DNA of 64,000 bases from Nocardioides sp. WS12 (GCF_014108865.1 NZ_CP053928.1:4526001-4590000), one strand, 5' to 3'; positions 1 through 9,458 are shown, counted from the stretch's first letter. Numbers and translations are program-made. The notes: generated from the sequence alone by a model not told the origin.

Positions 1-383
1 CGATTGAGCACGTGCTGGACCTGACGCTCGACTACGTGAAGACGCGTGAGGCGTTCGGCAAGCCGATCGGCAAGTTCCAGAACACCCGGTTCACGCTGGC
101 GGAAATGGCCACCGAGGCCTACATCGCGCGGGTGTTCGTCAACCACTGCATCGAGCAGCTCAACAAGGGCGAGGTCGACACCTCGCTCGCGTCGATGGCG
201 AAGTGGTGGACCACCGAACTGCAGAAGAAGATCGTCGACCAGGGCCTGCAGATGCACGGTGGCTACGGCTACATGCTCGAGTACCCGATCGCGAAGGCGT
301 ACGCCGACACGAGGATCCAGACGATCTACGGCGGCACCACCGAGATCCAGAAGGAGATCATCGGCCGGTTCCTCGGCCTGTAG
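1..383 (+). CDS. acyl-CoA dehydrogenase, C-terminal part (5' end outside window)
   Basis: The reading frame is open from the left edge, so only about the last 126 residues are present. They form the C-terminal helical domain of an FAD acyl-CoA dehydrogenase, which introduces the alpha-beta double bond in acyl-CoA degradation. Visible family landmarks are REAFGKPIGKFQNTRF, QMHGGYGYM and the C-terminal IYGGTTEIQKEIIGR. The YEGT glutamate used as base by short/medium-chain enzymes is a glycine here (YGGT), as in family members whose base sits elsewhere; the substrate cannot be told. A strong hairpin follows the stop, so it probably ends its operon. Confidence 0.9.
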   Translation, partial: IEHVLDLTLDYVKTREAFGKPIGKFQNTRFTLAEMATEAYIARVFVNHCIEQLNKGEVDTSLASMAKWWTTELQKKIVDQGLQMHGGYGYMLEYPIAKAYADTRIQTIYGGTTEIQKEIIGRFLGL

Positions 384-391
384 ATCTGCAC

Positions 392-434
392 CACCGAACG
401 GCCCCCGGATGTCACATCCGTGGGCCGTTCGGTG
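392..434 (+). terminator. hairpin terminator after the acyl-CoA dehydrogenase
   Basis: A perfect 13-base arm (CACCGAACGGCCC, 392-404) pairs with 422-434, and an inner 6-base stem (CGGATG/CATCCG, 406-411/415-420) closes on a TCA loop. The two stems are separated only by one C/T mismatch. It begins 9 bases after the stop. There is no clear T-run, as is common in GC-rich actinobacteria. Confidence 0.75.
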
Positions 435-517
435 TCTGGTGGGCAGCCGGATGGCGAAAAATTCCCGCCCGGCGATGATTCCGGAGTGATCTCAGGGTCA
501 GATCCGGAGAAATCCTG

Positions 518-2686
518 ATGCCGTTGTCGGTCCTCACTGGAAGAGTTCTCCCCATGCACCGTCAGATCGCCGGAACGCTCACCGGCCCCATCACGAAGTG
601 GATCGTCCTTGTCGCGGTCATCCTGATCGCAGGCGGCCTGGCGTCATTCGCCGGGAAGCTCATCGACGTCCAGAACAACGAAACCGAGTCCTGGCTGCCG
701 GAAAGCGCCGAGTCGACCAAGGCCTTCGAGAAACTCGAGGCGTTCCAGGACCCCTATGACGTCGGCACGACCGTCGTCTACTTCCGCGAGTCCGGCCTCA
801 CCGATGCCGATCTCGCGGCGATCGAAGAACACGGTTCAGAGATCGAGCAACTCGACGGCATCAAGAACGTGCTGACCCCGGTTCGGGCAGCGGCAGCGGA
901 CATTCCCGCTCCGTTCGTGTCCGAAGACGGGCAGGTCGCGAAGCTCGAGTTCACGCTCAACTACGGCGACAAGCTGTGGGAGGAGCTCCCCGATCTGAAA
1001 CCGGAGGTCGATGACATCATCGCGATCGACGGCGTGGACTCCTACCTCGCCGGGGCCGGTGGCCAGAATGCCGACGCTGCCACGATCTTCTCCTCAGGCG
1101 ACGCCAACCTGCTGTTGATCACCCTCGGTGTCGTGATCCTGATCCTGCTGGCCACCTACCGAAGCCCTGTCCTGTGGCTGCTGCCCATCATCAGCGCCGT
1201 GGTCGGCCTGGGCGCCTCCATGGGCTTGCTGTACTTCCTGGCCAAGAACACTGGTCTCACCGTCAATGGACAGACCCAGTTCATCCTCACGGTGCTCGTG
1301 ATCGGCGCGGGCACCGACTACGCACTCCTGCTCGTGGCGCGCTACCGCGAAGAGTTGCGTCGTCACGAGAACCGCCACGAGGCCATGGCATTTGCGCTGC
1401 ATCGCGCAGCTCCAGCCATCTTCGCCAGCGCTGCGACCGTCGTCGTCGGCCTGCTCTGCCTCCTGTTCGCCGACCTCAACTCAACCGCCGGGATGGGTCC
1501 GGCCAACGCGGTCGGGGTCGCCGTGACCTTCCTCGTGATGGTCACGTTGCTGCCTGCCCTTCTGGTGATTTGCGGTCGGTGGGTGTTCTGGCCGTTCGTC
1601 CCGCACTTCGGCACCACCGAACCGACCGCCTCGGGACTCTGGGCGAAGGTCGGCCGCGGCATCGCACCTCGTCCGCGCATCGTCTGGATCGGGACAGCGG
1701 CTGCCCTCTTCGTCCTCTGCTTCGGATTCCTGAGGCTCGACACCAGCGGAATTCCCAGCGACGAGCAGTACACGCAGGACCAGGACTCCGTGACCGGTCA
1801 GTCGATCCTCGTGGACCACGGCCTCGTGGACGCCAGCACGCCCATCCAGGTCGTCGCGAATGCCGCAGAATCGGATGCGGTGGTCGCCGCCATGTCCGAC
1901 ATCGATGGCATCGCAGCCCCCGTCGTCGTGGCAACGGAAGGAGACACCGCGCTGATCATCGCCGAACTGACGAGCGACCCCTACTCGGATGCGGCCTTCG
2001 ATGCGGTGCACGACGTTCGGGACGCGGTGAGTGGCGTGCCGGGGGCAGATGCGCTGACCACCGGCCTGTCGGCAGTGACCGTCGACATCATGGACGCGTC
2101 AGCGCGCGACAACAAGGTGATCATCCCGATCGTGCTCGGGGCCGTGCTCCTGATCCTGATCGGGCTCCTGCGCTCCGTGGTCGGACCGGTGCTGCTGATC
2201 GGCACCGTCATCTTGTCCTTCGGTGCGGCGTTGGGCATCTCTGGCCTGATCTTCGACTTCATCTACGGCGCCGAGCACACCGACCCCGGATTCCCCTTGT
2301 TCGCGTTCGTGTTCCTCGTCGCCCTGGGCATCGACTACAACATCTTCCTGATGACCCGGGTCCGGGAGGAGGCCGCGGTCCACGGCACTCGCAGGGGTTC
2401 GCTGATCGCACTGTCCTCCACAGGCGGCGTGATCACTTCGGCCGGTCTCGTGCTCGCGGCTACTTTCGCGATGCTCGGCACCATGCCGCTGACGTTCACC
2501 CTGCAACTCGGCACCACCGTGGCGATCGGCGTGCTGCTCGACACGATGATCGTGCGCTCGGTCCTCGTCACCGCGCTGAACCTCGACCTCGGCGGAAAGA
2601 TCTGGTGGCCGAGCAAGCTGGACCAGGGCAACTCGGTGTCCAGCCCGCCCGCTGCCGAGCCGGAGAAGGTTCCCGCCGGGCTCTGA
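518..2686 (+). CDS. MMPL/RND-family membrane transporter
   Basis: A 722-residue integral membrane protein of the MMPL branch of the RND superfamily, which uses proton flow to export lipids or hydrophobic molecules. It shows the two-fold RND layout: one membrane helix at the N-terminus, a large outer domain, a helix bundle with GAGTDYALLLVARYREEL, a second outer domain, and a second bundle with ALGIDYNIFLMTRVREE. The Asp-Tyr pairs in those motifs are the conserved proton-relay positions. The start at 518 has GGAGA 8 bases upstream; an ATG at 554 (MHRQIAGTL), preceded by GGAAGAG, is nearly as good. The substrate is unknown, and the acyl-CoA dehydrogenase next door fits a lipid context only loosely. 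Confidence 0.88.
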   Translation: MPLSVLTGRVLPMHRQIAGTLTGPITKWIVLVAVILIAGGLASFAGKLIDVQNNETESWLPESAESTKAFEKLEAFQDPYDVGTTVVYFRESGLTDADLAAIEEHGSEIEQLDGIKNVLTPVRAAAADIPAPFVSEDGQVAKLEFTLNYGDKLWEELPDLKPEVDDIIAIDGVDSYLAGAGGQNADAATIFSSGDANLLLITLGVVILILLATYRSPVLWLLPIISAVVGLGASMGLLYFLAKNTGLTVNGQTQFILTVLVIGAGTDYALLLVARYREELRRHENRHEAMAFALHRAAPAIFASAATVVVGLLCLLFADLNSTAGMGPANAVGVAVTFLVMVTLLPALLVICGRWVFWPFVPHFGTTEPTASGLWAKVGRGIAPRPRIVWIGTAAALFVLCFGFLRLDTSGIPSDEQYTQDQDSVTGQSILVDHGLVDASTPIQVVANAAESDAVVAAMSDIDGIAAPVVVATEGDTALIIAELTSDPYSDAAFDAVHDVRDAVSGVPGADALTTGLSAVTVDIMDASARDNKVIIPIVLGAVLLILIGLLRSVVGPVLLIGTVILSFGAALGISGLIFDFIYGAEHTDPGFPLFAFVFLVALGIDYNIFLMTRVREEAAVHGTRRGSLIALSSTGGVITSAGLVLAATFAMLGTMPLTFTLQLGTTVAIGVLLDTMIVRSVLVTALNLDLGGKIWWPSKLDQGNSVSSPPAAEPEKVPAGL

Positions 2687-2720
2687 CCGCACCACCCACG
2701 AAACACGCGTCTCCTACCAT

Positions 2721-2754
2721 GCTTCCGTGGGCCGAACGGGCGGCCCACGGAAGC
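2721..2754. terminator. perfect 14-bp inverted repeat between MMPL and proline-rich genes
   Basis: Arms 2721-2734 and 2741-2754 (GCTTCCGTGGGCCG and its complement) flank a 6-base loop. It lies 34 bases past the MMPL stop and 14 bases before the next start, so it could terminate the MMPL transcript or fold in the leader of the next gene. No T-run follows. Confidence 0.6.
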
Positions 2755-2768
2755 AAGGGGAGCATGAC

Positions 2769-4040
2769 GTGAGTGGCGGTAGCGGACCATCGGGCTGGCC
2801 CCCCAACGAGGCGACCACTCCGCGCGGCCCCTACCCGCCGGGCCCACCTCCTGCTGGCCCACCTCCCTCGGGGCCACCACCGTGGGGACCTCCTCCCGGT
2901 CAGCCGCCCTTCGGCCCGCCACCGGGCGGCTACGGCGGCCCGCCGTTCGGTCAGCCGCCCCGCAAGAGGCGCTGGCCCCTCTTCCTCGGCCTCGGGCTCT
3001 CCTTGCTGCTGGTCGCCGGGGTCGCTGTCACCGGTTGGCTGTACTTCACCGGCCGGTTCGGCATCGGGCCGCTCAGCGCTTCCGACAAGGACGCCGTGTC
3101 GACCATCGTCGACGGTGTCGAGGTGCCGGAGTGGGCCGACCGGGACCAGGTCGAGTGCGCCGTTGACGACCTGATCCACGAGTCGCGCTCGGGTGACCTC
3201 GAGAAGCGTGGCCTGATCGAGCGCGACAACGGCGGCAGCTGGATCTACACCGGCGAGTGGCAGGTGGCGGACGCGACGTCGTACTCCGAGAAACTCCTGG
3301 ACTGTTCCGACGACTGGGCCGACCAGATCGGCAAGACCTGGGCGCTCGACGACACCGACTGCCTCGACGACATCGGCAGCAACACCGTGGGCGCCTACTT
3401 CGCGCAGGAAACGCTGACGCTGTCGGACAAGGACAGCGACGACAGCGCGGAGAAGGGCCATGCGAAGGCGATCGAGGCGTTCGACGCCTGCTACGTCAAG
3501 GCGCCGGCTCCCCCGAAGGCCACACCAAAGGCCGCTTATCGCTCGGTCGAGTTCATCTTCGCCGAGCAGCCCGACGCGGCGAACGGCAAGGTCGTCATCA
3601 ACACCGGCGGCCCCGGAAGCTGGACGCCGCTGAGCGGCACCAGTGTCGAGATCGACACCGAACAGGGCGACCGGCAGGGCTGCGTGGAAGCACAGGCAGT
3701 CGCGACCTACCCGTGGGGAACGACGGCGGAGTCGCAGGCGAGGTTCTGCGGGAAATCACAACCCCGGCGGATCTGGTGGAAGCGGGCGAAGAAGTGCACC
3801 GCAGCCCCCGGATGTCTCGCCTGGGAACTCCACTACGAGGGGTACAAGGACTTCGCCAGCATCACCGCGCGCTACACCAGCAACGGCGGCAACTGCCAGG
3901 CCGTCAGCGGATCGTGCTCGGACACGGTCACCGTGGCCCCGGGTGGCCGCGGCCGGCTGGTCACCTGGAGCTTCCCCCGTTCCTACGACGGCGCCTTCGT
4001 CGCGAAGGTCGGGAAGTTGAAGACGAGGATCAGGAACTGA
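2769..4040 (+). CDS. proline-rich single-pass membrane protein, unknown function
   Basis: A 423-residue protein I do not recognise by name. Residues 1-65 are a cytoplasmic-looking Pro/Gly-rich tail (PPGPPPAGPP-type repeats), followed by a basic RKRR stop and one membrane helix (about 70-95). The rest is an outer domain of about 320 residues with many cysteines, which suggests disulfides. This layout is common in actinobacterial surface proteins. The GTG at 2769 is chosen because AGGGGAG lies just upstream; an in-frame GTG at 2727 lies inside the hairpin and lacks a ribosome site. The middle of the outer domain (about residues 100-230) resembles DUF4333-like or lipoprotein-like stress domains only vaguely, so I assign no function. 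Confidence 0.75.
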   Translation: MSGGSGPSGWPPNEATTPRGPYPPGPPPAGPPPSGPPPWGPPPGQPPFGPPPGGYGGPPFGQPPRKRRWPLFLGLGLSLLLVAGVAVTGWLYFTGRFGIGPLSASDKDAVSTIVDGVEVPEWADRDQVECAVDDLIHESRSGDLEKRGLIERDNGGSWIYTGEWQVADATSYSEKLLDCSDDWADQIGKTWALDDTDCLDDIGSNTVGAYFAQETLTLSDKDSDDSAEKGHAKAIEAFDACYVKAPAPPKATPKAAYRSVEFIFAEQPDAANGKVVINTGGPGSWTPLSGTSVEIDTEQGDRQGCVEAQAVATYPWGTTAESQARFCGKSQPRRIWWKRAKKCTAAPGCLAWELHYEGYKDFASITARYTSNGGNCQAVSGSCSDTVTVAPGGRGRLVTWSFPRSYDGAFVAKVGKLKTRIRN

Positions 4041-4062
4041 CGTCGCCCGCCCAACCAGTGGG

Positions 4063-4100
4063 TAGAACGAGTTCTAGTTTGGGTACGCACCCGGTATCGT
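4063..4100 (+). promoter_or_regulatory. KstR-type palindrome and -10 upstream of fbiC
   Basis: TAGAACGAGTTCTA (4063-4076) fits the published KstR operator pattern TNNAACNNGTTNNA in full. A -10-like TATCGT at 4095-4100 lies 18 bases downstream, so the palindrome covers the -35 region. Transcription would start about 4 bases before the ATG at 4111. Binding by KstR or a relative is inference. Confidence 0.6.
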
Positions 4101-4110
4101 GGGGCTCGCC

Positions 4111-6687
4111 ATGACAGATGGGCCCACCCCCCAACAGATCCGCCGCGCGCTTGCCCGCGCTGAACGCGGAGCAGCACTCGACCTCGACGAGGCGACCGTG
4201 CTGTTGTCTGCGACGGGTGCGGACCTCGACCGTCTGGCCGCTGCTGCGGCGAAGGTGCGCGATGCGGGGCTGGTTGCCGCCGGTCGTCCGGGGGTGGTGA
4301 CGTACTCGCCGAAGGTGTTCATCCCGATCACCAAGCTGTGTCGCGACCGGTGCCACTACTGCACGTTCGTCGAGACGCCGGGCCAGGCGGCACGCGAGGG
4401 CCGGGCGCCGTACCTCTCTCCTGACGAGATCCTCGACATTGCCCGTCAGGGTGCCGAGCTCGGTTGTCTGGAAGCTCTCTTCACGCTGGGCGACCGGCCC
4501 GAGGAGCGCTGGCCCGAGGCCCAGGCCTGGCTCGATGAGCAGGGTTACGACTCGACGCTGGCCTACATCCGGGCGATGGCGATCCGCGTGCTCGAGGAGA
4601 CCGGGCTGCTGCCCCACCTCAACCCAGGCGTCATGTCGTGGGAGGAGCTCAACCGCCTCAAGCCGGTCTCCCCCTCGATGGGGATGATGCTCGAGACCAC
4701 CTCGCGTCGACTGTTCGAGACCAAGGGCGAAGCCCACTACGGCTCGCCCGACAAGGACCCCGAGATCCGCCTGCGCGTCCTGGAGGACGCCGGGCGCCAC
4801 GGCATCCCGTTCACCACCGGCCTGCTCGTCGGCATCGGCGAGACCCTGACCGAGCGAGCCGAGACGATCTTCGCGCTGCGCGCGACCATGCGTGCGTACG
4901 GCGCCGTGCAGGAAGTGATCGTCCAGAACTTCCGCGCCAAGCCCGACACCGCGATGCGGCACGTCGATGACCTCGACCTGGCCGACTACCGTGCCGCGAT
5001 CGCTGTCACCCGCCTCGTGCTCGGCCCCAAGGCCCGCATCCAGGCGCCCCCGAACCTGGTCGACCTCGAGGAGTGCCGCTCGCTGCTCGACGCCGGTGTC
5101 GACGACTGGGGCGGCGTCTCACCGCTGACCCCGGACCACGTGAACCCCGAGCGCCCCTGGCCCTCCCTCGAGCGTCTCCGCTCGAACACCGCGACCTGCG
5201 GCTTCGACCTCAAGGCCCGCCTCACCATCCACCCCGAGTACGTCGTCGGCGCACTCCAGGACGGCCAGGCCTGGCTCGACCCCCGCGTCGCCGGGCACGT
5301 CGCCGCACTGGCCGGGCCCGACGGACTGGCCATCCCGGGCATCAAGCCGACCGGCCTGCCGTGGCAGGAGCCCGACGGTGGCTTCGAGTCGGCGGGTCGC
5401 ACCGACCTGCATTCCGCAGTCGACACCGAAGGCCGCACCGACGACCGGCGCAGCGACTTCGGCTCGGTCTATGGCGACTGGGCCTCGGTCCAGGAAGCCG
5501 CCGACGGGGTTTCGAGGCTCGCTGACGCTCGCACCTCAACCACCGGTGGGCACGCTGGCGCGCGCACCTCAACCGCCGAGGCGCACGCAGCCCTGCGTGC
5601 CGCCGAGGCCGATCCGGGCAACCTGTCCGACGAGCACGCGCTGACCCTGATGACCGCCGAGGGCGACCTGCTGCGCTCCGTCGTACGACTGGCTGATGAC
5701 CTGCGTCGCGAGACGGTCGGCGACGAGGTCACCTACGTCGTCAACCGGAACATCAACTTCACCAACGTCTGTTACGTCGGCTGCCGGTTCTGCGCATTCG
5801 CACAGCGCAAGACCGACGCCGACGCGTACTCGCTGTCCTACGACGAGGTCGCCGACCGTGCCCAGGAAGCCTGGGACCTCGGTGCGACCGAGGTCTGCAT
5901 GCAGGGCGGCATCGACCCCGAACTGCCGTCCAACGCGTACTTCGACATCGCTGCCGCGGTGAAGAAGCGGGTGCCCGAGATGCACGTGCACGCGTTCTCC
6001 CCGATGGAGGTCGTCAACGGCACCGCCCGCACCGGCCTGTCGATCGAGGACTTCCTGATCAAGGCCCGCGAAGCGGGCCTCGGGTCGCTGCCCGGCACCG
6101 CCGCGGAGATCCTCGATGACGAGGTCCGCTGGGTGCTCACCAAGGGCAAGCTCCCCACCCGCACCTGGGTCGAGATCGTCTCCACCGCACACCGCATCGG
6201 ACTGCCGACGACCTCGACGATGATGTACGGACACGTGGACAACCCGCGGCACTGGGTCGGGCACCTCAACGTCCTCAAGGGCATCCAGGACAAGGCGTTC
6301 GAGAACGGCGGCACCGGATTCACCGAGTTCGTGCCACTCCCGTTCGTGCACACCTCCGCGCCGATCTACCTCGCCGGTGTGGCCCGCCCGGGCCCGACCC
6401 TGCGCGACAACCTCGCGGTCCACGCGATGGCCCGGATCCTGCTGCACGGCCGGATCCGCAACATCCAGACCAGCTGGGTCAAGCTCGGCGTCGACGGCAC
6501 CCGCGCGATGCTCAACGCCGGCTGCAACGACCTCGGCGGCACCCTCATGGAGGAGACCATCTCCCGGATGGCCGGCTCCGAGCACGGCTCCGCCAAGACC
6601 GTCGCCGAGCTCACCGAGATCGGCGCGGGCATCGACCGCCCCGTCCGCGAGCGGACGACTCTCTACGAAGTTCCGGCCGCGCGGTGA
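4111..6687 (+). CDS. fbiC: 7,8-didemethyl-8-hydroxy-5-deazariboflavin (FO) synthase, CofG-CofH fusion
   Basis: An 858-residue two-domain radical-SAM enzyme that builds the deazaflavin chromophore FO of cofactor F420 from tyrosine and a flavin precursor. The CofG-type half carries C77, C81 and C84 (CRDRCHYC), and the CofH-type half carries C554, C558 and C561 (CYVGCRFC); each set holds a 4Fe-4S cluster. Length matches the actinobacterial fused form. ATG 4111 is preferred over a GTG at 4099 that overlaps the -10. The linker between the halves contains two units of a 33-34-bp repeat family found as a tandem array at 45.4 kb. The 3' end overlaps the convergent cyclic-di-GMP gene by 25 bp. Confidence 0.96.
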   Translation: MTDGPTPQQIRRALARAERGAALDLDEATVLLSATGADLDRLAAAAAKVRDAGLVAAGRPGVVTYSPKVFIPITKLCRDRCHYCTFVETPGQAAREGRAPYLSPDEILDIARQGAELGCLEALFTLGDRPEERWPEAQAWLDEQGYDSTLAYIRAMAIRVLEETGLLPHLNPGVMSWEELNRLKPVSPSMGMMLETTSRRLFETKGEAHYGSPDKDPEIRLRVLEDAGRHGIPFTTGLLVGIGETLTERAETIFALRATMRAYGAVQEVIVQNFRAKPDTAMRHVDDLDLADYRAAIAVTRLVLGPKARIQAPPNLVDLEECRSLLDAGVDDWGGVSPLTPDHVNPERPWPSLERLRSNTATCGFDLKARLTIHPEYVVGALQDGQAWLDPRVAGHVAALAGPDGLAIPGIKPTGLPWQEPDGGFESAGRTDLHSAVDTEGRTDDRRSDFGSVYGDWASVQEAADGVSRLADARTSTTGGHAGARTSTAEAHAALRAAEADPGNLSDEHALTLMTAEGDLLRSVVRLADDLRRETVGDEVTYVVNRNINFTNVCYVGCRFCAFAQRKTDADAYSLSYDEVADRAQEAWDLGATEVCMQGGIDPELPSNAYFDIAAAVKKRVPEMHVHAFSPMEVVNGTARTGLSIEDFLIKAREAGLGSLPGTAAEILDDEVRWVLTKGKLPTRTWVEIVSTAHRIGLPTTSTMMYGHVDNPRHWVGHLNVLKGIQDKAFENGGTGFTEFVPLPFVHTSAPIYLAGVARPGPTLRDNLAVHAMARILLHGRIRNIQTSWVKLGVDGTRAMLNAGCNDLGGTLMEETISRMAGSEHGSAKTVAELTEIGAGIDRPVRERTTLYEVPAAR
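5506..5580 (+). repeat. intergenic-type repeat inside the fbiC linker
   Basis: Bases 5506-5523 are identical to 45349-45366, and 5527-5546 (GCTCGCACCTCAACCACCGG) are identical to 45369-45388. A second, diverged unit starts at 5560, 33 bases on, the same period as the 45.4-kb array. Read in frame it encodes ARTSTTGG and ARTSTAEA, between the CofG and CofH halves. Confidence 0.85.
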
Positions 6688-9302
6688 GTCCGGGCGGACA
6701 GGCGCCCGGCCCGCTTCTCGTCGTACATCAGCTGATCTGCCCGACGCATCAACTCGGTGGCGTCGGTCTCGTCGCTCACCAGGACCGCGCCCACGCTCAC
6801 CCCGACACGGACGTGGCCCGAGGACGAGTGGACGTCGATCGCGCGCTGTACGACGGCGCGCAGCCGGACGGCGAGGCCTGAGCACTCGTCCGGATGCTCC
6901 ACCCGCACCACCAGCATGAACTCGTCGCCGCCGATCCGGGTGACGCTGTCCTGGCGGGCCGTCGCCCCACTGAGCGACTCCGCCACCGCACACAGCAGGC
7001 TGTCGCCTGCGGCATGCCCCAGCAGGTCGTTGACGCCCTTGAAGCCGTCGAGGTCCAGCATCACCAGCGCGTACGTCGACCCGCCCGGCGTCAACGCAGC
7101 GGCAAGCGCATCGTCCAGGACCAGGCGGTTGCCGATGCCCGTCAGCGGGTCGACGCGACCCTTCGCGCGCAGCCGGTCCTGCTCCTGCCGGTGGGGCGTG
7201 ACGTCGACCAGCGCATGGAGGTACATCAGCTCGCCGAGCGGGCCGCCGACCTCCTGCGAGCGCACGTCCAGCAGGCGCACCTCGCCCCTCGCGTCAACGA
7301 TCCTTGCCTGGAACCCGCCTCCTTCGACCTCCGGCTGGTCGCGCGTGGGCAACCAGCTGGTGAGGTCCTGGCCGACGAGCGACTCGAGGGGTACCGCCAG
7401 CAACGCGCCCGCGGCGGGGTTGGCGAGGTGAACCAGGTCGGAGCCGTCGGTGATCACCAGCGGCGTCGGGGTGGCCGTCATGATCGACATCAACCAGTCG
7501 TTGGCATCGCGCAGATCGGACTTCAACCGTCGCCGCCGACCGTCGGCTCCCAACCACAGGAGCACCATGACCAGCGCAGCGCCGACCACCACGAGCAGGA
7601 TGCCGGTGCTCAGCCGCCCGTCCCTGGAGCCGAGCGCCGCCGCGCTGGGTTGCTCGGCCAGCAGCCAGCCCCCGATCGCGGCCACCTCGTGGACCGACCA
7701 GACGGCGTCGTCCCCCGGGTCGCTGGAGTCCTCGCGCCGTGCGGCGAGGCGCGGGTCGCTGGTGGGCAGCCCGATCCGACCGTCAGGGGCTGCGAGGGTG
7801 ACGTCCCGGCTGTCGACCAACGTGACGCTGATGCCGTGATGGTCCAGTACATCGTCCAGTTGCGCCTGCAGTGCCGTCAGCGCCATCGTCGCGACGACGT
7901 ACCCGGTGATCCGCCCGTTCTCCGCCCGGACCGCGGCGGCGACCGCCAGTGCCCAGGGACGCCCGGATGCCAGCAGTTGGAAGGCGTTGGACACGTAGGC
8001 GCCCTCAGCGTCCCGGGCACCCACATACCAGTCCCGGTAGGCGAAGTTGCGTCCGACCAGGCCCGGTTCCGGCCGGGGAGCCAGGGCGATCAAGTCGCCC
8101 GAGGCGTCGTACAGCGAGGAACTGAAGACGCCTGTCGTGGCCGAACCGAGGGCCGCCAGCGAGGTCGTGATGAGACCGGGGTCGCGCTCCGTCAGAGCGC
8201 TCCGGACGTCATCGCTGCGGGCATACGCGGCGACCACGTCGCGCAGCCCTCCGAGCTGCACGTCGACCTGCCGGGCCGCCAGCGCGTCGACTGCCTCGAG
8301 ACGCTGCTGCGCCGAGGCGTCGAGCGATGCCTGGTTCCCCCGGCGGTCAGCGATGGCGATCACCGCGATGCCGACGAGCGCCAGGCAGAGCAGGGCGGCC
8401 AGCGCGGTGGTCGCCACCCGATCCAGCGAGTTGGACCGAGCGGACGGACGTCGTACCGACACCTCCTGGAGGGTGACCGCTGCAGCCGGGTGGACCAGCG
8501 CGCTCGAGGTGCCGCCCTCGACGGCCAGCAGGGCCTCGAACGCAATCACGTCCAGCGGCCGACTCATCAAGAAGCCCTGCCCGAGCGCACAACCGAGGCG
8601 ACGCAGGGCAGCCACCTGCTGGGGTCGTTCGATGCCCTCGGCGACGACGTGGACCCCGAGCGAGAGGCAGAACCTCACCAGTGATTCGGCCATCCGCTCC
8701 TGGGGAGCACCGGTTCCGAGGAACTGCACGAAGGAGCGGTCCACCTTGATGCCGTCGACCCGGAAACGGCGCAGGTAGTCGAAGCTGGCGTTTCCGGTGC
8801 CGAAGTCATCGAGGGTGATGTTGCAGCCCAGATCGGCCAGGGTCGACAGCACCTGTTCGTGCCCCCGGTCGGTCCGGGACAGCAGCGTCTCGGTCAGTTC
8901 GACGATGACGGCCTCGAGGGGCAGGCCGGCACGGGCTGCGACACTCACGACCCGATCGGTCAGGCCCGGATCGTCGAGATCGGCCGCGGACAGGTTGATG
9001 GCCAGGCACAGCCGCGTTCCAGCGGGCCGCGTTCGCCAGTGCGCCACCTGCGGTGCGGCCATCGCGAAGACCATCGCGTCAAGCCTCGTGATCAGCCCCG
9101 TCTCCTCGATCACGCCGAGGAACGCGTCGGGAGCGAGGAGTTCGCCGCTGGCCGGGTCCAGGATCCGCGCGAGCGCCTCGACAGCGACGATCTCGCCCGT
9201 CCGCAGGTCATAACAGGGCTGATAGTGGACCTGGAGGCAGCCGGTGTCGAGGGCATGCTCGACCTCTTCGACGCTCAATCGCCGCGCAGCCGTCGTCGTC
9301 AT
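6663..9302 (-). CDS. EAL - dCACHE - PAS - GGDEF cyclic-di-GMP signalling protein
   Basis: An 879-residue sensor for cyclic-di-GMP turnover. In order: an N-terminal EAL phosphodiesterase domain (about 10-255, with EALAR and DDFGTG intact), a membrane helix (about 300-325), an outer dCACHE-like sensor (typical FAYRDWYVGAR), a second helix, a PAS domain, and a C-terminal GGDEF domain with an intact RIGGDEF active site. Both catalytic motifs look functional. The order is the reverse of the usual GGDEF-EAL arrangement and places the two enzymes on opposite ends of the membrane sensor. ATG 9302 is chosen for the GGGGGAG just upstream; an ATG at 9350 lacks one. Confidence 0.92.
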   Translation of the reverse strand: MTTTAARRLSVEEVEHALDTGCLQVHYQPCYDLRTGEIVAVEALARILDPASGELLAPDAFLGVIEETGLITRLDAMVFAMAAPQVAHWRTRPAGTRLCLAINLSAADLDDPGLTDRVVSVAARAGLPLEAVIVELTETLLSRTDRGHEQVLSTLADLGCNITLDDFGTGNASFDYLRRFRVDGIKVDRSFVQFLGTGAPQERMAESLVRFCLSLGVHVVAEGIERPQQVAALRRLGCALGQGFLMSRPLDVIAFEALLAVEGGTSSALVHPAAAVTLQEVSVRRPSARSNSLDRVATTALAALLCLALVGIAVIAIADRRGNQASLDASAQQRLEAVDALAARQVDVQLGGLRDVVAAYARSDDVRSALTERDPGLITTSLAALGSATTGVFSSSLYDASGDLIALAPRPEPGLVGRNFAYRDWYVGARDAEGAYVSNAFQLLASGRPWALAVAAAVRAENGRITGYVVATMALTALQAQLDDVLDHHGISVTLVDSRDVTLAAPDGRIGLPTSDPRLAARREDSSDPGDDAVWSVHEVAAIGGWLLAEQPSAAALGSRDGRLSTGILLVVVGAALVMVLLWLGADGRRRRLKSDLRDANDWLMSIMTATPTPLVITDGSDLVHLANPAAGALLAVPLESLVGQDLTSWLPTRDQPEVEGGGFQARIVDARGEVRLLDVRSQEVGGPLGELMYLHALVDVTPHRQEQDRLRAKGRVDPLTGIGNRLVLDDALAAALTPGGSTYALVMLDLDGFKGVNDLLGHAAGDSLLCAVAESLSGATARQDSVTRIGGDEFMLVVRVEHPDECSGLAVRLRAVVQRAIDVHSSSGHVRVGVSVGAVLVSDETDATELMRRADQLMYDEKRAGRLSARTHRAAGTS

Positions 9303-9435
9303 GCTCCCCCGCTCGCGGACGGATTCCTCCCCATTGGACGACGGAGCCATCGGCGCCCGAAGCGCCCACCTGAGAAAGATTGCACCTCGCCGGAAAAGAA
9401 TGTCCCCTAGCTATGGACGTGACGCCGGTCACTCC

Positions 9436-9458
9436 ATATGTTGTTCGGAACAACATAT
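9436..9458. promoter_or_regulatory. perfect 23-bp palindrome upstream of the sugar ABC operon
   Basis: Arms ATATGTTGTTC (9436-9446) and its complement (9448-9458) surround one central G. It sits 65 bases before the binding-protein start, in the gap shared with the divergent EAL/GGDEF gene. It is a likely operator for one of the two ROK regulators of the locus. I see no convincing -35/-10 pair around it. Confidence 0.7.
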
